The position numbers and the translations under genes were made by a program. Shown here in pieces: positions 22,562 through 32,933 of a DNA stretch of 64,000 bases (the stretch's first letter is position 1; the number at the start of each line of letters is the position of its first letter). Under the pieces are notes generated by a model. That model was not told the origin of the DNA and did no database searches. It saw nothing but the letters and a program-made list of their open reading frames with translations. This DNA is from Meghimatium bilineatum (taxonomy: Eukaryota; Mollusca; Gastropoda; Stylommatophora; Philomycidae), in NCBI GenBank assembly GCA_034231615.1, contig CM067317.1, positions 13,371,316-13,435,315 on the forward strand. Reading direction: 5' to 3'.

Positions 22562-25500
22562 CTGAAGAAAGAGAAAAGTAAGCAAGTAGTAAATATTTTT
22601 ACTCAATATCATCTACAAACTGCTCTTCAATAACTTACAGGTTATCAAGAACCACTTTTGATGGTGGTAAAACAGCATAAAACTTCTTCGGTTTGTACAT
22701 GTGATGAGATATGACTCACTTTCTAAAATTATTTTACAAGGAACAGTCGAGGGTGGAAGGAAGAGAGGAAGTGAGAAAATCCTGGATTGATAACACAAAG
22801 GAATGGTCTGGACATGATTTTTCTAGATTCCTCCAAATGGCTGATGATATAGTTTGGAGATCTTTTTTTTCGCTGATGTATTCAGTGTGGCACCCCTACA
22901 ACCATGACAGGTTATGGGTCTTGTTTATATTACTGTTCATATGAAGAGTGGGTCCTACCTACTCTGATGACTTCTGAAGTAAACAGTCTGACATCATTTT
23001 TGGGAAAGTCTTATAACGTAGATCATAGAATATAATGTAAACAGAGTTTTAAACATACAGACATTAATCTATTGGTGTTTTTGTTTGGTGCATTGATTTC
23101 ATTAGTTGGTGTGCAATAACAAATGTCAATTCTAGCAGGTACCTAGGTTAGTGGACATGCCTGCTTAACCTTTAGGGCCCTGAATTAAAAATTAAGAAAC
23201 ATCCCCTTGGGCCTGAATTCTTTTTTGGAAAATTTTCGTTATTGATGGTGGGTGTTTTGAAAACGTGATAACTTTTTTATTTTAAAAGATATCAAAATAA
23301 TTTTTGTATATCTAAATAAAGGAGTGAATAGTGACTATAGTCATGTTTTTGTTGTTGCTGTATGTATGATATGACAGTTGTGAGCAAGTTGTGAAGTTGA
23401 AAATTCGGGGGGAAAATCGCAAAACGCAATTTTCAAATCGCACATGTAACTTCTTGACGACCTTAATACTTGAGCAATGTGTGGAATCATTGATAAAATC
23501 CTCATAAATACCTATACTTATTGTATATATATTGTTTTATATCAAAACTAGTATACGATGAACTAAAAAACTAATAAAACGTGAAGAAATTGCATATAAC
23601 GTCCGCCCGGTAAACACTAGGTCTATCCCGACACGCAGCGTAATTATTGTCTATGCACTCACTTGGCACCCCTGATACATATTATTTTTGTGTTTTTGAA
23701 TGACTACACAAACATTCTTATCAAATAACAACATATTAAACACAAAAAAACAACAATTAAAACATGTAGTTTATAAGAAATTGCATATAACGTCCGTCCG
23801 GTAAACACTAGGTCTAGCCCGACACGCAGCGTAATTATTGTCTAAGCACACACGTGGCACCCCTGATACATATTATTTTTGTGTTTTTGAACGACTACAC
23901 AAACATTATTATCAAATAACAACATATTAAACATAAAAAACAACAATTAAAACATGTATTCATGATCACTTAGTCATGCCACGCGGTACTCAATTTGATA
24001 GTAAAATATGGCTAAAAAATGGCCAACGTCGTTCCAGAAATTCGCTGACAAAACCAGCCGGTTTTCTCTCTTCTTGCAGTCATAATGAGTAAAGTAACTT
24101 GACCTTTAAACTGCGACGTATTCCTAGCGTCGTTTGGCGTGTTTTATACGTCACGGGATCATTACTTTGTGAAGTTCCGTGCTCGGGAATCGGGCGATAT
24201 CCTATGTAGCGGGATTGCGCCTGCAGGCACAATGGAGCTGTTCTCATAGGCGCATTATTGCGACCGCAGAGTCGTAAAGGTTAATCATCAAAACTTAATT
24301 TACCCCAATAATAGCCCAGAGGACAGACACTGCCAGCACACTAGTGAAACAGTGAATCACAAGCTGACATTCTGCCCTACTCTACAAGATACATGACATA
24401 CCCTGCTACCAAAATATTCAAAACTTGAGAGCATTTTATACAAGATATCATACAGTTCTGTAATTCAAAGTTGATTGCACTCCTGAGCTACATAATACCT
24501 AGGTAAGTCTTTTATGTTTTTGTGTTTTTGTGAAAAACCATCTTGACCTTGACCTCACACCTGTCATACCACACACACACATTTTTTACACAGATTTAAT
24601 CATTATTCAATTGTTTATTAACATGTGCAAAAATTATTTCGATATCTTTTAAAACAAAAAAGTTATTGCGTTTTCAAAACACTCACCATAAATAATGCAA
24701 ATTTTCCAAAAAAGAAGTCAGGCCCAGGGGGAAATTATGTAATTTTAAGTCAGGGATCTAAAGGTTAAGCATTTCTGCAAGTGTGTGTTATCATGTATGT
24801 TACTAGGGACCAAACCCAAAATAAAGGAATGATGAAAACGGATGTGCTGGACCTCAGACGTCCTGACCACAAGTGGCCAACCGGGGTGCAAATAATCACA
24901 GTTCTACTGTGGAACTTGCAGCACAACGTACTTCACGCTCCCCGGCGGAAATCACACGAAATAATTGTTGTGGTTATATGAGAGCGAACGCAGAAGAATA
25001 AGAATGTATGTTACCAGCCAATAAAACTTTATTATGTATGTTACCAGCCAACAAAACTTTATAATTTATGTTACCAGCCAATAAAACTTTATCATGTATG
25101 CTACTAGCCAATAAAACTTTATCATGTATGTTGCCAGTCAAAAAAATTCTATTACCCTGTTCCAAGTTTCACTTTTGAATTACAATTTTATTGCAGATGT
25201 TATTTATTTATTTTTTTAAAAGGACAAAACAATTTTTGTCTGTTGATATGAAGAATCTTCCATACGCTGCAAAGTTGTTACAGAAAAACAACAAAACAAT
25301 AGATTTTGTTCACAGGTGAATTACTCACAGTATCACATCCTTCCATTTTATCTGGCTGCTTTCCTATGTTGAAGTTTTTATTTGCACTGAAGACTTCATA
25401 AATACCTGCAAAAAAATGTGCAAATACAGAAAAAAAATTAAGAAATATTGCTTCATCTAAAAATAATAATGCCTTTACAAATGTTCAAAAATTTGTGAAT

Positions 25501-28500
25501 GTGTAAAAAGTGTGCATTAAAACATTTATTATCCTGTTATCTACACCTTCATCTTCTTCTTCTCCTGTGTCCAGGATTCTTTTGGTCTTAGATCTTCAGG
25601 CCAGCCGCCAGGATGAATCTCCCAGTCTTCTCCAGGTCAGAGTGGCAGCCCCAAAGTTTTTGCCTCAGTTCAGTCCAATGTGGTCATCTTCTTTTTCCAC
25701 ATGAATATTCATGTATGTGGGCCTCCCTGAGCTATCCATACCAAACCTACGGTATAGACATTTCAACATTTCAAGTAGATATACAATCATAACATGATGG
25801 TGTCGTTATGCAACGGCCACAGACCTAAGGATACTGCTATATAAATTTCATTGGAGTAGAATATAGAGTAAAAATGATACTGAGTATAAATTTCCATGTT
25901 GTTTTTTCCATTTTCATTGTGTCATGGTTTACAGCTTGGTCACAATAACTATGCCTTTCATCCTGACACATCCGATTTCAGCATTGCTTCTGGATTCTTC
26001 ATGATTCTTGATTAGAAACTGGCCTCACAGCACATGGGGCATTCCATTAGTGCTCCACCCCCTGTTACAGCAGCCATCCGACTCGATAGTGTTTCGAGTC
26101 TAATGTCGCCGAAACAGACATCGACATCAGGGCACAACTCTGGCCCTTGCAACAGGTTTCTTTGTTGTTCCGCCCACCCAAGCAGTGCCCGTACTAGTTC
26201 AAGCACAACGTCGGCCTGTCGGAACAACATGGTAACTGTTATCGAAGGTTACGACTACGGGATTGTATAGATGACGTACCATGAAGCTTCTATAAGCAGA
26301 TAACATCAATATAAAGGCATGTCATCTACTAATGTTCTCTGTTGCATGGTTGGTTTGTCTAGTGAGCCATTGGTGAGACCCACAGACGCAACCACAGGTG
26401 TAAATTCTGGATTACATTTACCCTCTATGGGATAGAATAGTAGACCCTGCTCCTAAAACACCCTTACTCTCCTCCTACGATATGCATAGCATGTAAGTTT
26501 GTTATTCTTTGTTCCCCTTGCAGACCCTAGCAACACATGCGTGAGTATAATCTAAAAACAATCATCATCTATAAAACAATCATTAATCATCTTCTTTCAA
26601 GCAAAATATATCAAAATTGTTTACCTTTGCCATTGAACACCGCTATTTTTGGCTTGTACATTATCAATTTTTTCTTCAGAATCTCAGCACCATCTCTGAT
26701 TTCCTGTCTAACAAAAAATAATTTTCACGATAACAGATGATATTATATTTGAATACATCTATTAGCTATTCACAGAAAAAGAAAACAATGAACATGCAGA
26801 AAAACACTGCAAGATGGAATGGGAAAGATTTATAAATAGAAGAACAATTGATGATGGTTCAAAATAAAGATACATTTTTTCTACATGCATTGAAGGTAAA
26901 CAGTGTTGCTATTCTTTGCTCCCCTTTCGGGCCCAGGCAACACACAGGTGTAAACATCTAAAACAAAAAATTATTGAATTTTATAAATACCCACTAAAAA
27001 AACAAATTTTAAAATAGAATTTGATGATGGGAAAGATTGCGTAATTTTAATTTGGCTCACTAAGGTTAAGGGTAAAAAACCTGGATATTACTGGAACCAA
27101 GACAATCAGTGCTAATAAAATTCATATATATAAAGTTAAAATATTTAAACAATGAACTTCACCATTTTTTAAAGCAGATTCTATTTGAAAGAATCTAATC
27201 TACAAGAGATTAACTCATTCTTGCTTCTGAAATGCTGACTTTCAAATACCTATCAATGAGAAATGATATCAGACCTGGTTTTTTTAATGTTGCTATTACT
27301 ACAAATTATGATCTATGAGAGATGAACAAGGACTTTTTTAAATGTTGATTTCATGCCGAAGATGGATCTTCTGGGACACTGGCACAAATAAAAATGGCGG
27401 ATCATCGTGGTTCCATTCTCTGGACTACATCCCGAGGAAATCTAACAGGACCACTGCTCTGCAACAAGAGAGATCCAGTGGGAGTTTGAGAATGAACGCA
27501 AACAAACAACAAACAAATGCTGATTTCTTCTTTTCTTCTTCAATGTTCATTCTCAAACTCCTGATGGATCTCTCTTGAAGCAGGACCAAAGTCCTACTAG
27601 ATTTTCAGCAGGATATAGTCCAGAAAATGGAAATGCATTGTGTTGCCGTTTTATTTGTGCCAATGGCCCGAAACATCAGTCTTTGGTAGAAATGCTGATT
27701 TTTACTTCAAGAATTCTTACTATATAAAATTACTTACTTTTTTAAATCAGCGCTACCCCTTGTTGTGCGGGCACAAATATTTGTGAAGCCAATGCCAAAA
27801 TTTAAAAGTTTATAGTCATCATAAGCACTCATGGGTTCAGGGATCAACCCCGCCAGATACATGCACCTCCCTGAAACAAACCACATTCAATAAATCAGTT
27901 CTTCATTGAAACATGATGTAATCCTACATTATCTCTTCTGCAATCAAGAAACTATCCTGCTCTGTCGAGGATGATACAGAACATGTCTCCTACAGTCAAG
28001 ATACTGGGTTCAAACTCTTTCCAGCAATTGTGCATCCATTTAGAAAGCAATGACAATCTACTGAATATATCTATATTGCAAAGAAAATCACTACAACCAA
28101 AAAATGCTAAGTGCGATTTTAACAGGATATGCTACTAACTTTAACCAAGAACCTGGCCATGCTTAACTTCAGATCTGCCATTATTGACAATTACACATAC
28201 ATTATCTTCTGTGGCAGTTCTGTAACTGTGTGCTCCAGTGAAGGTGGAAAATATTTAGATTGCAAATGGCTCCTGGGTCAACATGTCCTTGGGAAATTAG
28301 TAAAAACTGTCAAATACTGCATGTTTTCCGTTAACGAGTTGCAGGGAGAGATTTTGTAGCTGTGTGATAAAGACTGCATGCTCTTGCTGTTCCCATACCA
28401 AGTACAAAGTGAGTTTTTTCATTGAATAGGAAATGAGTACCAGAACAAATCTGGGCAATGAAGACACAGGCATGATACTGACTAGGTCACCACTAGTGCA

Positions 28501-31500
28501 CCATAGCTAGGAATTTATCAGTCTAAAGGTAAAATTCCTTACACATTATATTGTAAGAAGGAGAATACCGGCTGTTTTTTTTTCAACCTAAATTCTAGAG
28601 CAAAGTATGTTTATTTTCAACGCCATATTTTTCTATTAAATGTAGTACTACATGGCATGGTAAGTGATCGTCATGGAAATTAATATCTACATGTTTTAGT
28701 TGTTGTTTCTGTGTTTTGTTATATTGTTTGTTTGAGAACCCTAGAAATTCTGAGCGATTAGCTCTTACTTTCTATGTGGAATGGGGAGGTTTCTGAGCTT
28801 TCTTTCATATCCAGGAGACTTCACTTCACCTTTTGGCTTGGTGCAATGCCTACTGGAGGAGCCTTCTACTCAGCACTCAAGGGGGGGGGGGGGGGGGGTG
28901 TAAACTTGTTATATTATAAGAATGTTCGTTTATTCATTAAATAATACAAACACAATATGTACTAGGGGCGCTTCATGTCAGCATGGAAAATAATTATGTT
29001 GTATGTCTGCCTAGTGTTGGACAGATGGACATTGTATGTGTTTTCTTCATGTTTTATTAGTTTGTTCAGTCCATATTATATTAGTATGAACATGAAACAA
29101 CATATATACAACAGGAATAGGTATTTAGGAGGTATTTAGATATTTTTCCCCCAATTTTCAACTTAACTTGCTCACAACTGTCATATTACATATACAAGAA
29201 CACAAAAAAAACATGATTATTTGCATTATTCACTCCTTTATTTACATGTACACAAAATATTTTGATATCTATACAAACACAAAAGTTATGGCATTTACCA
29301 AACACTCCCACAAAATAATGTACATTGTCAAAAAAGAATCCGGGCATGGGGGAGATAGTGTATAATATTAATCTAGGGTCCTTGCGGTTGAAATAGCAGT
29401 AGAAACACAAAAAACGAAAACAAAACACAGAGACCATCAAATACAGATAACAGGAAAAAACCCAGTACAAATAGTCATTCAAATCCTTCAAGTCAGAATT
29501 CTACTTGAAAATAAAAATTGTTAGGTGAATTTCGTGATGTCACAATTAGTAGGCCTACCAAAATTTACTCTGAAGCCACACAACATTTCCTCCTTGCTAC
29601 TCAAAACACTAAGTCTACCTAACAAAGTAGCTTCAATGTCACTTTCCTCATTATATTTGGTATTCAAATGACCTACATATTTCCATAGTAACTATGACTG
29701 TGTCATACAAATAATACCAACCGCTGTGAACAAGTTGTCTCAAAACTCAAAATTACACAACAAATCAGTCCCATGTAATATTCTCTCGTATTAATACGAA
29801 ATGTGAATTCTGAACTACGCAAAGGTCACAGTTTTAAATTAACCCTGGGCAGATTAAAAAATAGAATGTGAATCCTAACGAAACAAGGACCAAAAAAACG
29901 AGTCTGGGAGAATTACTGGAACCCCCATTGCGATACTGTTACTAAAAAATAGCTCATCCAGGAAAGTATATTGTTCCAAAATGGCACCCATTTAAATTTG
30001 GTACCCATGATAAACCTTCCATAGACATGAGATTGTATGATATATAGAAAGTAATGTAAATCTAGGCCTAGCATTATAATAAGTAAGATTTTGCACTTAA
30101 AAATAGCTCTGGGGCTTTGAAATTCATTAAGAGGGTGCAAACATTCATTATGACACATAAAAAGTTTCACTGCTCTTTCACATGAGTTTGATTTTATCAG
30201 ACTTTTAAAGACCACGATGTTTACATCTTCGGTAATGCTGTATAAGACTAGTGAAATACTGAAACAAATAAATTTTCGCTTCTAGCTCTTTCGGTAACTT
30301 CTGTGTGAGCTTAGTATGGGTTCGTAGACACAAATGATGCTATAATGCGACCGTAGTGGCCAACCTTCCTGACTGAATGAATAAATAGCGTAGCTGGGTA
30401 CAAAGCTAGTACCTGGAGGTTATGGTTTTAATGACCACTCATAACGACGCCTAGGTTAGGCCACGTTGTATTATCTTTGATGTTTTTTCACAATTGGAAC
30501 ATTAAAGTCATGTCATCTGCTTATAAACAGAAACATATGGTAGTATTTACCAGTGTTAATACCCATTGAGTGAATATTCTTTAGTTTCACAGAATGTCGA
30601 CCAGCTGAGCCATCATGTATATACATGTTTTATTTTTATGCATTCACCTTCAAACTCCTGCTGGTCAGCAGAATGTAGTCCAGAGAATGGAATGCAATGT
30701 GCCATACATGTTTCCAAACTGCAAAGTTTCTCCAATCACCAAAAAGCAGATAACATACAAAATTCAATGATATAACATAAGTTTAAATATTGTATGCAAC
30801 TTACAAAAGTGATTTCCTGGACCTGCATAGTGATGTCCAACATAAGCAGCAAATAGACCTGGATTGATTCCAATCTGTCAAGACAAACAATATCAAAATA
30901 CACTCAGTAAAAGGCATAAGAAGACAGACAATATCAAAATACACTCAGTAAAGGTATAAGAAGACAAACAATATCCAAATTCACTCAGTAAAGGTATATG
31001 AAGACAGACAATATCAAAATACACTCAGTAAAGGTATATGAAGACAGACAATATCAAAATACACTCAGTAAAAGGTATAAGAAGACAGACATGGAATCTT
31101 ACAAATATATTCATTATCATCACCAAAACCTTTATCTCTTGGGTTGCAGGAATGCCACTTTGAAGACATCAATTAAAATCCTGCCATGCTTCTCTGATCT
31201 TAACTCTATATGAGAATGAAGAAAATCATTTTGTGGGCATAACGGTTTTCATTAGTGGTGTCTTGTCTGTTAGTCTATCCTTCTGTCCTTTCTCACTATG
31301 GGAACACACCTCTGTTATCAATCTCTGTAACTGTCCCCATTGTAAATATCATCAGGGAGGTTAGGTGAGGTTGCACATTGGTAGAACACCCCAATATTCT
31401 CCTGAAAAACAGTACGATGTCAGTATATGATGTCCAAACAGTCCATTAACATACCTTTTGATACTGTGTCCATATATTCTATAATATAATATCATTATTT

Positions 31501-32933
31501 AGCTGAAATATTAACTGACATTCATAATAATAGTGATCCTTTGTGATACCAATTATTATTTCAGAATAAACAGAAACATATGTTTATTCATATGTATGTC
31601 AACTCTATCAAGAAGAGGGAGAAAATATGACCTACTGAGACGGCCCTAATTTTAAACCTGAGGGGTTCCATGGATGACCTGAGGCAAATCGCACAGTTTA
31701 TTGAAGCTACTGGCACTGTAACCAGATAACTGGCTGAAGAACAAATAAGAACTCTAAATGTTATCTCTGACAAAAGACTTACTATAAGAATATCCAAATT
31801 TGGAGCGAGATGATCTGGTAAAAGCTTCTGAAGTACTTCTTCCTCTGGCATGCCATTAAATCTATCCTTTCTCTTTTTGGCTACAGTAAGATGGTCTGTA
31901 ATAGTCTCCTGTTTTAGTTTCTTTTCTCCAGATTTACCGTCTGCTTCTGATGTGCCACTGAAATTTAAAATACTGTTTAGCACTGAGAAACAGTAGAATT
32001 AATATGAATTAATTTTTTTGTCCCTGGCTGCATATTATGACAAAATATTAAAATTAAGGTGCTTTATATATCAGAATATAAGACAAAATATTAAAATGCA
32101 GGTACCGCATATTTCCGAATATAAATGGATGGCTTATATTTGGAAATATGCTATAGTTTTTACAAAGCACAAAAACTGACTAAGTCAATGTTCCAAACAA
32201 ATGATCTTTATCAAGCAAACAACCACACACTATATCAAACATAGCTGTCAACTTAATGTTTAATAAATCTGCATTTTAACAATTTATTTCTGTATTCCAA
32301 TAAAAAAATGTCTGTATTTAGCAAAAAGACATTTTTTAGGTAATTTTTTTTTTTTACCCATTAAGTATGTGAGTGGTGTCAGTATGTGCGATATAAAAAC
32401 GTCAACATTAGTAATATTTACTGAAATTTAACCCCAAATTTCCTTTTTCAAAACAAAAATTATGTATATATCAAAGAACAAGATGCTGGTACTAGTTGGA
32501 GAGACAAAACACAGATAGAGATTGAAAAGTCTAGGTTTGGTATCTTCTTCTTCAGCGTTCATTCTCAAACTCCCACTGGATCTCTTTTGTAGCAGGAAAA
32601 AAAATGTTAAATTTCCAGCAAGATGTAGACCAGAGAATGGAAATGTGTTGTGTTGCCATTTTATTTGCGCCAATGGCCAGACACATCTGTCTTTAGTAGA
32701 GACTTGTGTTGTTATGCATCTCTCTGGTGTGTGTGGAGATGACTACACTATTTATACTATATTTCATTTCCAGCACTAGTGACTTTACATACCTTTCATC
32801 CTTCACCTTCTTTGGACGGCCTCTCTTTTTGGGTTCCTTCATTGCTGATGGTGGAGGCCCACTTGATGAATGTGAAAACATGTCATCTTCTGACTCAACT
32901 TTTATTTGAGTTGATAGAACTTCTGGGTTGAAG
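21632..32933 (-). CDS. TDG: Thymine-DNA glycosylase, seven exons assembled (5' end missing)
   Basis: Spliced gene on the minus strand, exons 32933-32793, 31957-31783, 30874-30805, 27870-27738, 26707-26625, 25405-25329 and 22561-21632. All six introns have GT donors and AG acceptors and the phases agree, giving 535 residues plus stop. TDG family enzymes remove T or U from G mismatches and 5-formyl/carboxylcytosine during active DNA demethylation, in the nucleus. The catalytic domain shows IGINPG with the Asn of the active site, [23 protein letters not shown] and [10 protein letters not shown] with the Arg that fills the gap left by the flipped base. An AT-hook-like KKRGRPKK lies upstream. The C-terminal tail (about 270 residues after the catalytic domain) is longer than in the human enzyme and contains IKQE, aligned with the human sumoylation site VKEE. 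The exon at 32933 begins in mid-codon, so an upstream exon probably exists; I did not find it. Identification rests on recall of the human protein, not on a search. Confidence 0.93.
22690..22945 (+). pseudogene. LINE C-terminal remnant in TDG intron, antisense
   Basis: Frame from 22711 contains [37 protein letters not shown], and YNHDRLWV, matching the family pattern GRPxxxWIDNIKEWTG. Adjacent to the acceptor of the last TDG exon. Confidence 0.7.
23169..24764. mobile_element. Non-autonomous piggyBac-like element, TTAA-flanked, in the last TDG intron
   Basis: Flanked by TTAA at 23165-23168 and 24765-24768. The ends are long inverted repeats of about 145 bp: left starts CCTTTAGGGCCCTGA and right, reversed, CCTTTAGATCCCTGA; both continue with CTTCTTTTTTGGAAAATTT-like and GTTTTGAAAACG-like stretches. 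TTAA duplication and CCT-start ends are piggyBac hallmarks. No transposase frame is visible, so it would need help to move. The interior holds a ~192-bp tandem duplication and a GC-richer block (23990-24290). Confidence 0.85.
23585..23968. repeat. ~192-bp tandem duplication inside the piggyBac-like element
   Basis: Two near-identical units, each starting GAAATTGCATATAACGTCCG and containing ACACGCAGCGTAATTATTG and the run ending AACATGTA. They differ at only a handful of positions. Confidence 0.9.
24865..24998 (+). repeat. SINE-B, strongly diverged
   Basis: GGCCAACCGGGGTGCAAATA, GAGAGCGAACGCAGAAGAAT; the centre is only loosely similar. In the last TDG intron. Confidence 0.5.
25005..25150. repeat. 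30-bp minisatellite in TDG intron
   Basis: Five units of ATGTATGTTACCAGCCAATA plus AAACTTTAT. Confidence 0.92.
25329..25405 (-). CDS. TDG: TDG exon (substrate-loop region)
   Basis: 77 bp, acceptor TTTTTTTGCAG, donor ACT|GTGAGT. It encodes [20 protein letters not shown] and MEGCDT, matching the human IYEIFSKEVFG region, with a shorter loop than in human. It ends in phase 0. Confidence 0.92.
25545..25735 (-). pseudogene. LINE (family B) 3' end, decayed
   Basis: Reverse complement resembles 1905-2141 (blocks GTCTTCTCCAGGTCAGAGTGG and GCCCCAAAG), with a GAAGAAGAAG tail at the minus-strand 3' end. In a TDG intron just upstream of the exon at 25405. Confidence 0.65.
25997..26404 (-). mobile_element. 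408-bp unclassified insertion with 9-bp target duplication
   Basis: Inserted in a SINE-A. On the minus strand the first ~140 bp (26404-26264) are a repeat also found as both arms of the foldback at 61961-62636; the rest is clearly GC-richer than its surroundings and contains a 72-codon ORF. No poly(A), GAA tail or inverted terminal repeat is obvious, so the class is unknown. Confidence 0.7.
26012..26230 (-). CDS. Unidentified 72-residue ORF within the insertion
   Basis: Not recognised. The Met at 26230 has a good context (ttACCATGt) and an in-frame TAA lies a few codons upstream, so the 72 codons form a self-contained frame. It has a Leu/Ala-rich helix-like part ([20 protein letters not shown]), a Cys/Asp middle ([12 protein letters not shown]), and a C-terminal [10 protein letters not shown] with three cysteines. 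GC content is much higher than in flanking DNA, but long GC-rich frames are open more often by chance. It lies in a TDG intron on the TDG strand. It could be a gag-like or transposon-borne fragment, or an exon carried by retroposition. Confidence 0.35.
   Translation of the reverse strand: MLFRQADVVLELVRALLGWAEQQRNLLQGPELCPDVDVCFGDIRLETLSSRMAAVTGGGALMECPMCCEASF
26625..26707 (-). CDS. TDG: TDG exon with AVFNGK
   Basis: 83 bp, acceptor TTTTGTTAG, donor AAAG|GTAAAC. It encodes [14 protein letters not shown] and PKIAVFNGK, the family's conserved core strand. It ends with the first base of a Gly codon. Confidence 0.93.
26885..26960 (-). repeat. SINE-A 5' fragment
   Basis: TGTTGCTATTCTTTGCTCCC then CTTTCGGGCCCAGGCAACAC only. 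Confidence 0.8.
27348..27500 (+). repeat. SINE-B, first arm of inverted pair
   Basis: ATGCCGAAGATGGATCTTCT, CATTCTCTGGACTACATCCC, AGAGATCCAGTGGGAGTTTG, ends GAATGAACGC. Antisense to TDG. Confidence 0.87.
27535..27695 (-). repeat. SINE-B, second arm of inverted pair
   Basis: TTCTTCAATGTTCATTCTCA, GATGGATCTCTCTTGAAGC, GCCGTTTTATTTGTGCCAAT. About 40 bp downstream of the 5' splice site of the TDG exon at 27738. Confidence 0.87.
27738..27870 (-). CDS. TDG: TDG exon (central glycosylase fold)
   Basis: 133 bp, acceptor TTGTTTCAG, donor GTAAGT. It encodes [19 protein letters not shown], then [17 protein letters not shown], matching the human segment containing GIGFTNMVERTTPGS. It ends with two bases of a Lys codon. 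An inverted SINE pair begins about 40 bp downstream of its 5' splice site. Confidence 0.94.
27955..28110 (+). repeat. tRNA-derived SINE, decayed
   Basis: Shares AGAAAGCAATG and CTACTGAA with 58185-58325 and has a B-box-like GGGTTCAAACTC. In a TDG intron. Confidence 0.6.
28715..28898 (+). repeat. Interspersed repeat (family E) ending in an 18-base G run
   Basis: TTGTTTGAGAACCCTAG, GCGATTAGCTCTTACTTTCT, GGTGCAATGCC match 61800-61958. The copy ends in G18 at 28881-28898. In a TDG intron. Confidence 0.7.
28960..29400 (-). mobile_element. Decayed copy of the piggyBac-like family (left part, reversed)
   Basis: On the minus strand it matches the left third of the element at 23169: the end with TCCGGGCATGGGGGA near 29340, the stretch ending TTGCTCACAACTGTCATAT at 29167-29186, the TTTTATTAG block near 29050 and the CTAGTGTT block near 29012. 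The outer TTAA is degraded. It lies in the TDG intron between the exons at 30805 and 27870. Confidence 0.7.
30648..30702 (-). repeat. SINE-A/B 3' fragment
   Basis: CTTCAAACTCCTGCTGGTCA and GTAGTCCAGAGAATGGAATG; in TDG intron. Confidence 0.7.
30805..30874 (-). CDS. TDG: TDG exon with active-site motif IGINPG
   Basis: 70 bp, acceptor TTGACAG, donor T|GTAAGT. It encodes [20 protein letters not shown] then NHF. The Asn codon at 30865-30863 corresponds to the catalytic Asn of TDG (Asn140 in human), which positions the attacking water. The last base starts a Trp codon (T|GG) completed in the next exon. A 41-bp minisatellite begins only a few bases upstream of the acceptor. Confidence 0.95.
30880..31095. 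repeat. 41-bp minisatellite at TDG 3' splice site
   Basis: Five units of AGACAATATCAAAATACACT plus CAGTAAAGGTATAAGAAG starting six bases beyond the exon edge at 30874. Confidence 0.92.
31783..31957 (-). CDS. TDG: TDG exon (linker and start of glycosylase fold)
   Basis: 175 bp, acceptor AATTTCAG, donor ATA|GTAAGT. It encodes a Lys-rich linker ending in [15 protein letters not shown] and NLDILI, matching the TDG core start (human RFNGVSEAEL and NLDIVI). It ends on a complete codon, so that the next exon begins with IGINPG. Confidence 0.93.
32545..32705 (-). repeat. SINE-B in TDG intron
   Basis: TTCTTCTTCAGCGTTCATTC, GTAGACCAGAGAATGGAAAT, GCCATTTTATTTGCGCCAAT. About 85 bp downstream of the exon at 32793. 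Confidence 0.87.
32793..32933 (-). CDS. TDG: TDG exon (N-terminal, AT-hook-like region)
   Basis: 141 bp. Acceptor ATCTTAG before 32933, donor AG|GTATGT at 32792. It encodes an acidic stretch with IKVE (a SUMO-consensus-like site), a Ser/Pro-rich linker and the basic KKRGRPKK near 32807-32830, typical of the DNA-binding N-terminus of TDG. An in-frame Met lies at 32881-32879; translation could start there, but the frame is open upstream through the acceptor, so I treat this as an internal exon. It ends with two bases of a Ser codon completed by the next exon. Confidence 0.8.

Larger units (their letters stand above)
25918..26536 (-). repeat. SINE-A split by a 408-bp insertion
   Basis: Left piece 25918-25996 (GTGTCATGGTTTACAGCTTG to CAGCATTGCTTCTGGATT) and right piece 26414-26536 (CCCTCTATGGGATAGAATAG to AGCAACACATGCG). 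The break carries a 9-bp repeat TTCTGGATT at 25988-25996 and 26405-26413. Confidence 0.85.

Noticed and set aside
22562-22612. Signal-peptide-like start [16 protein letters not shown] of the long 21632-22612 frame
   Set aside because: These codons are intron just upstream of the TTTCTTCAG acceptor; the hydrophobic run is the polypyrimidine tract translated.
24974-25165. [10 protein letters not shown] repeat protein on the minus strand
   Set aside because: Translation of the 30-bp minisatellite in a TDG intron.
31588-31983. Single 131-residue protein
   Set aside because: Only 31957-31783 is a TDG exon; the frame continues past the GTAAGT donor into intron, and its Met lies in the upstream intron.
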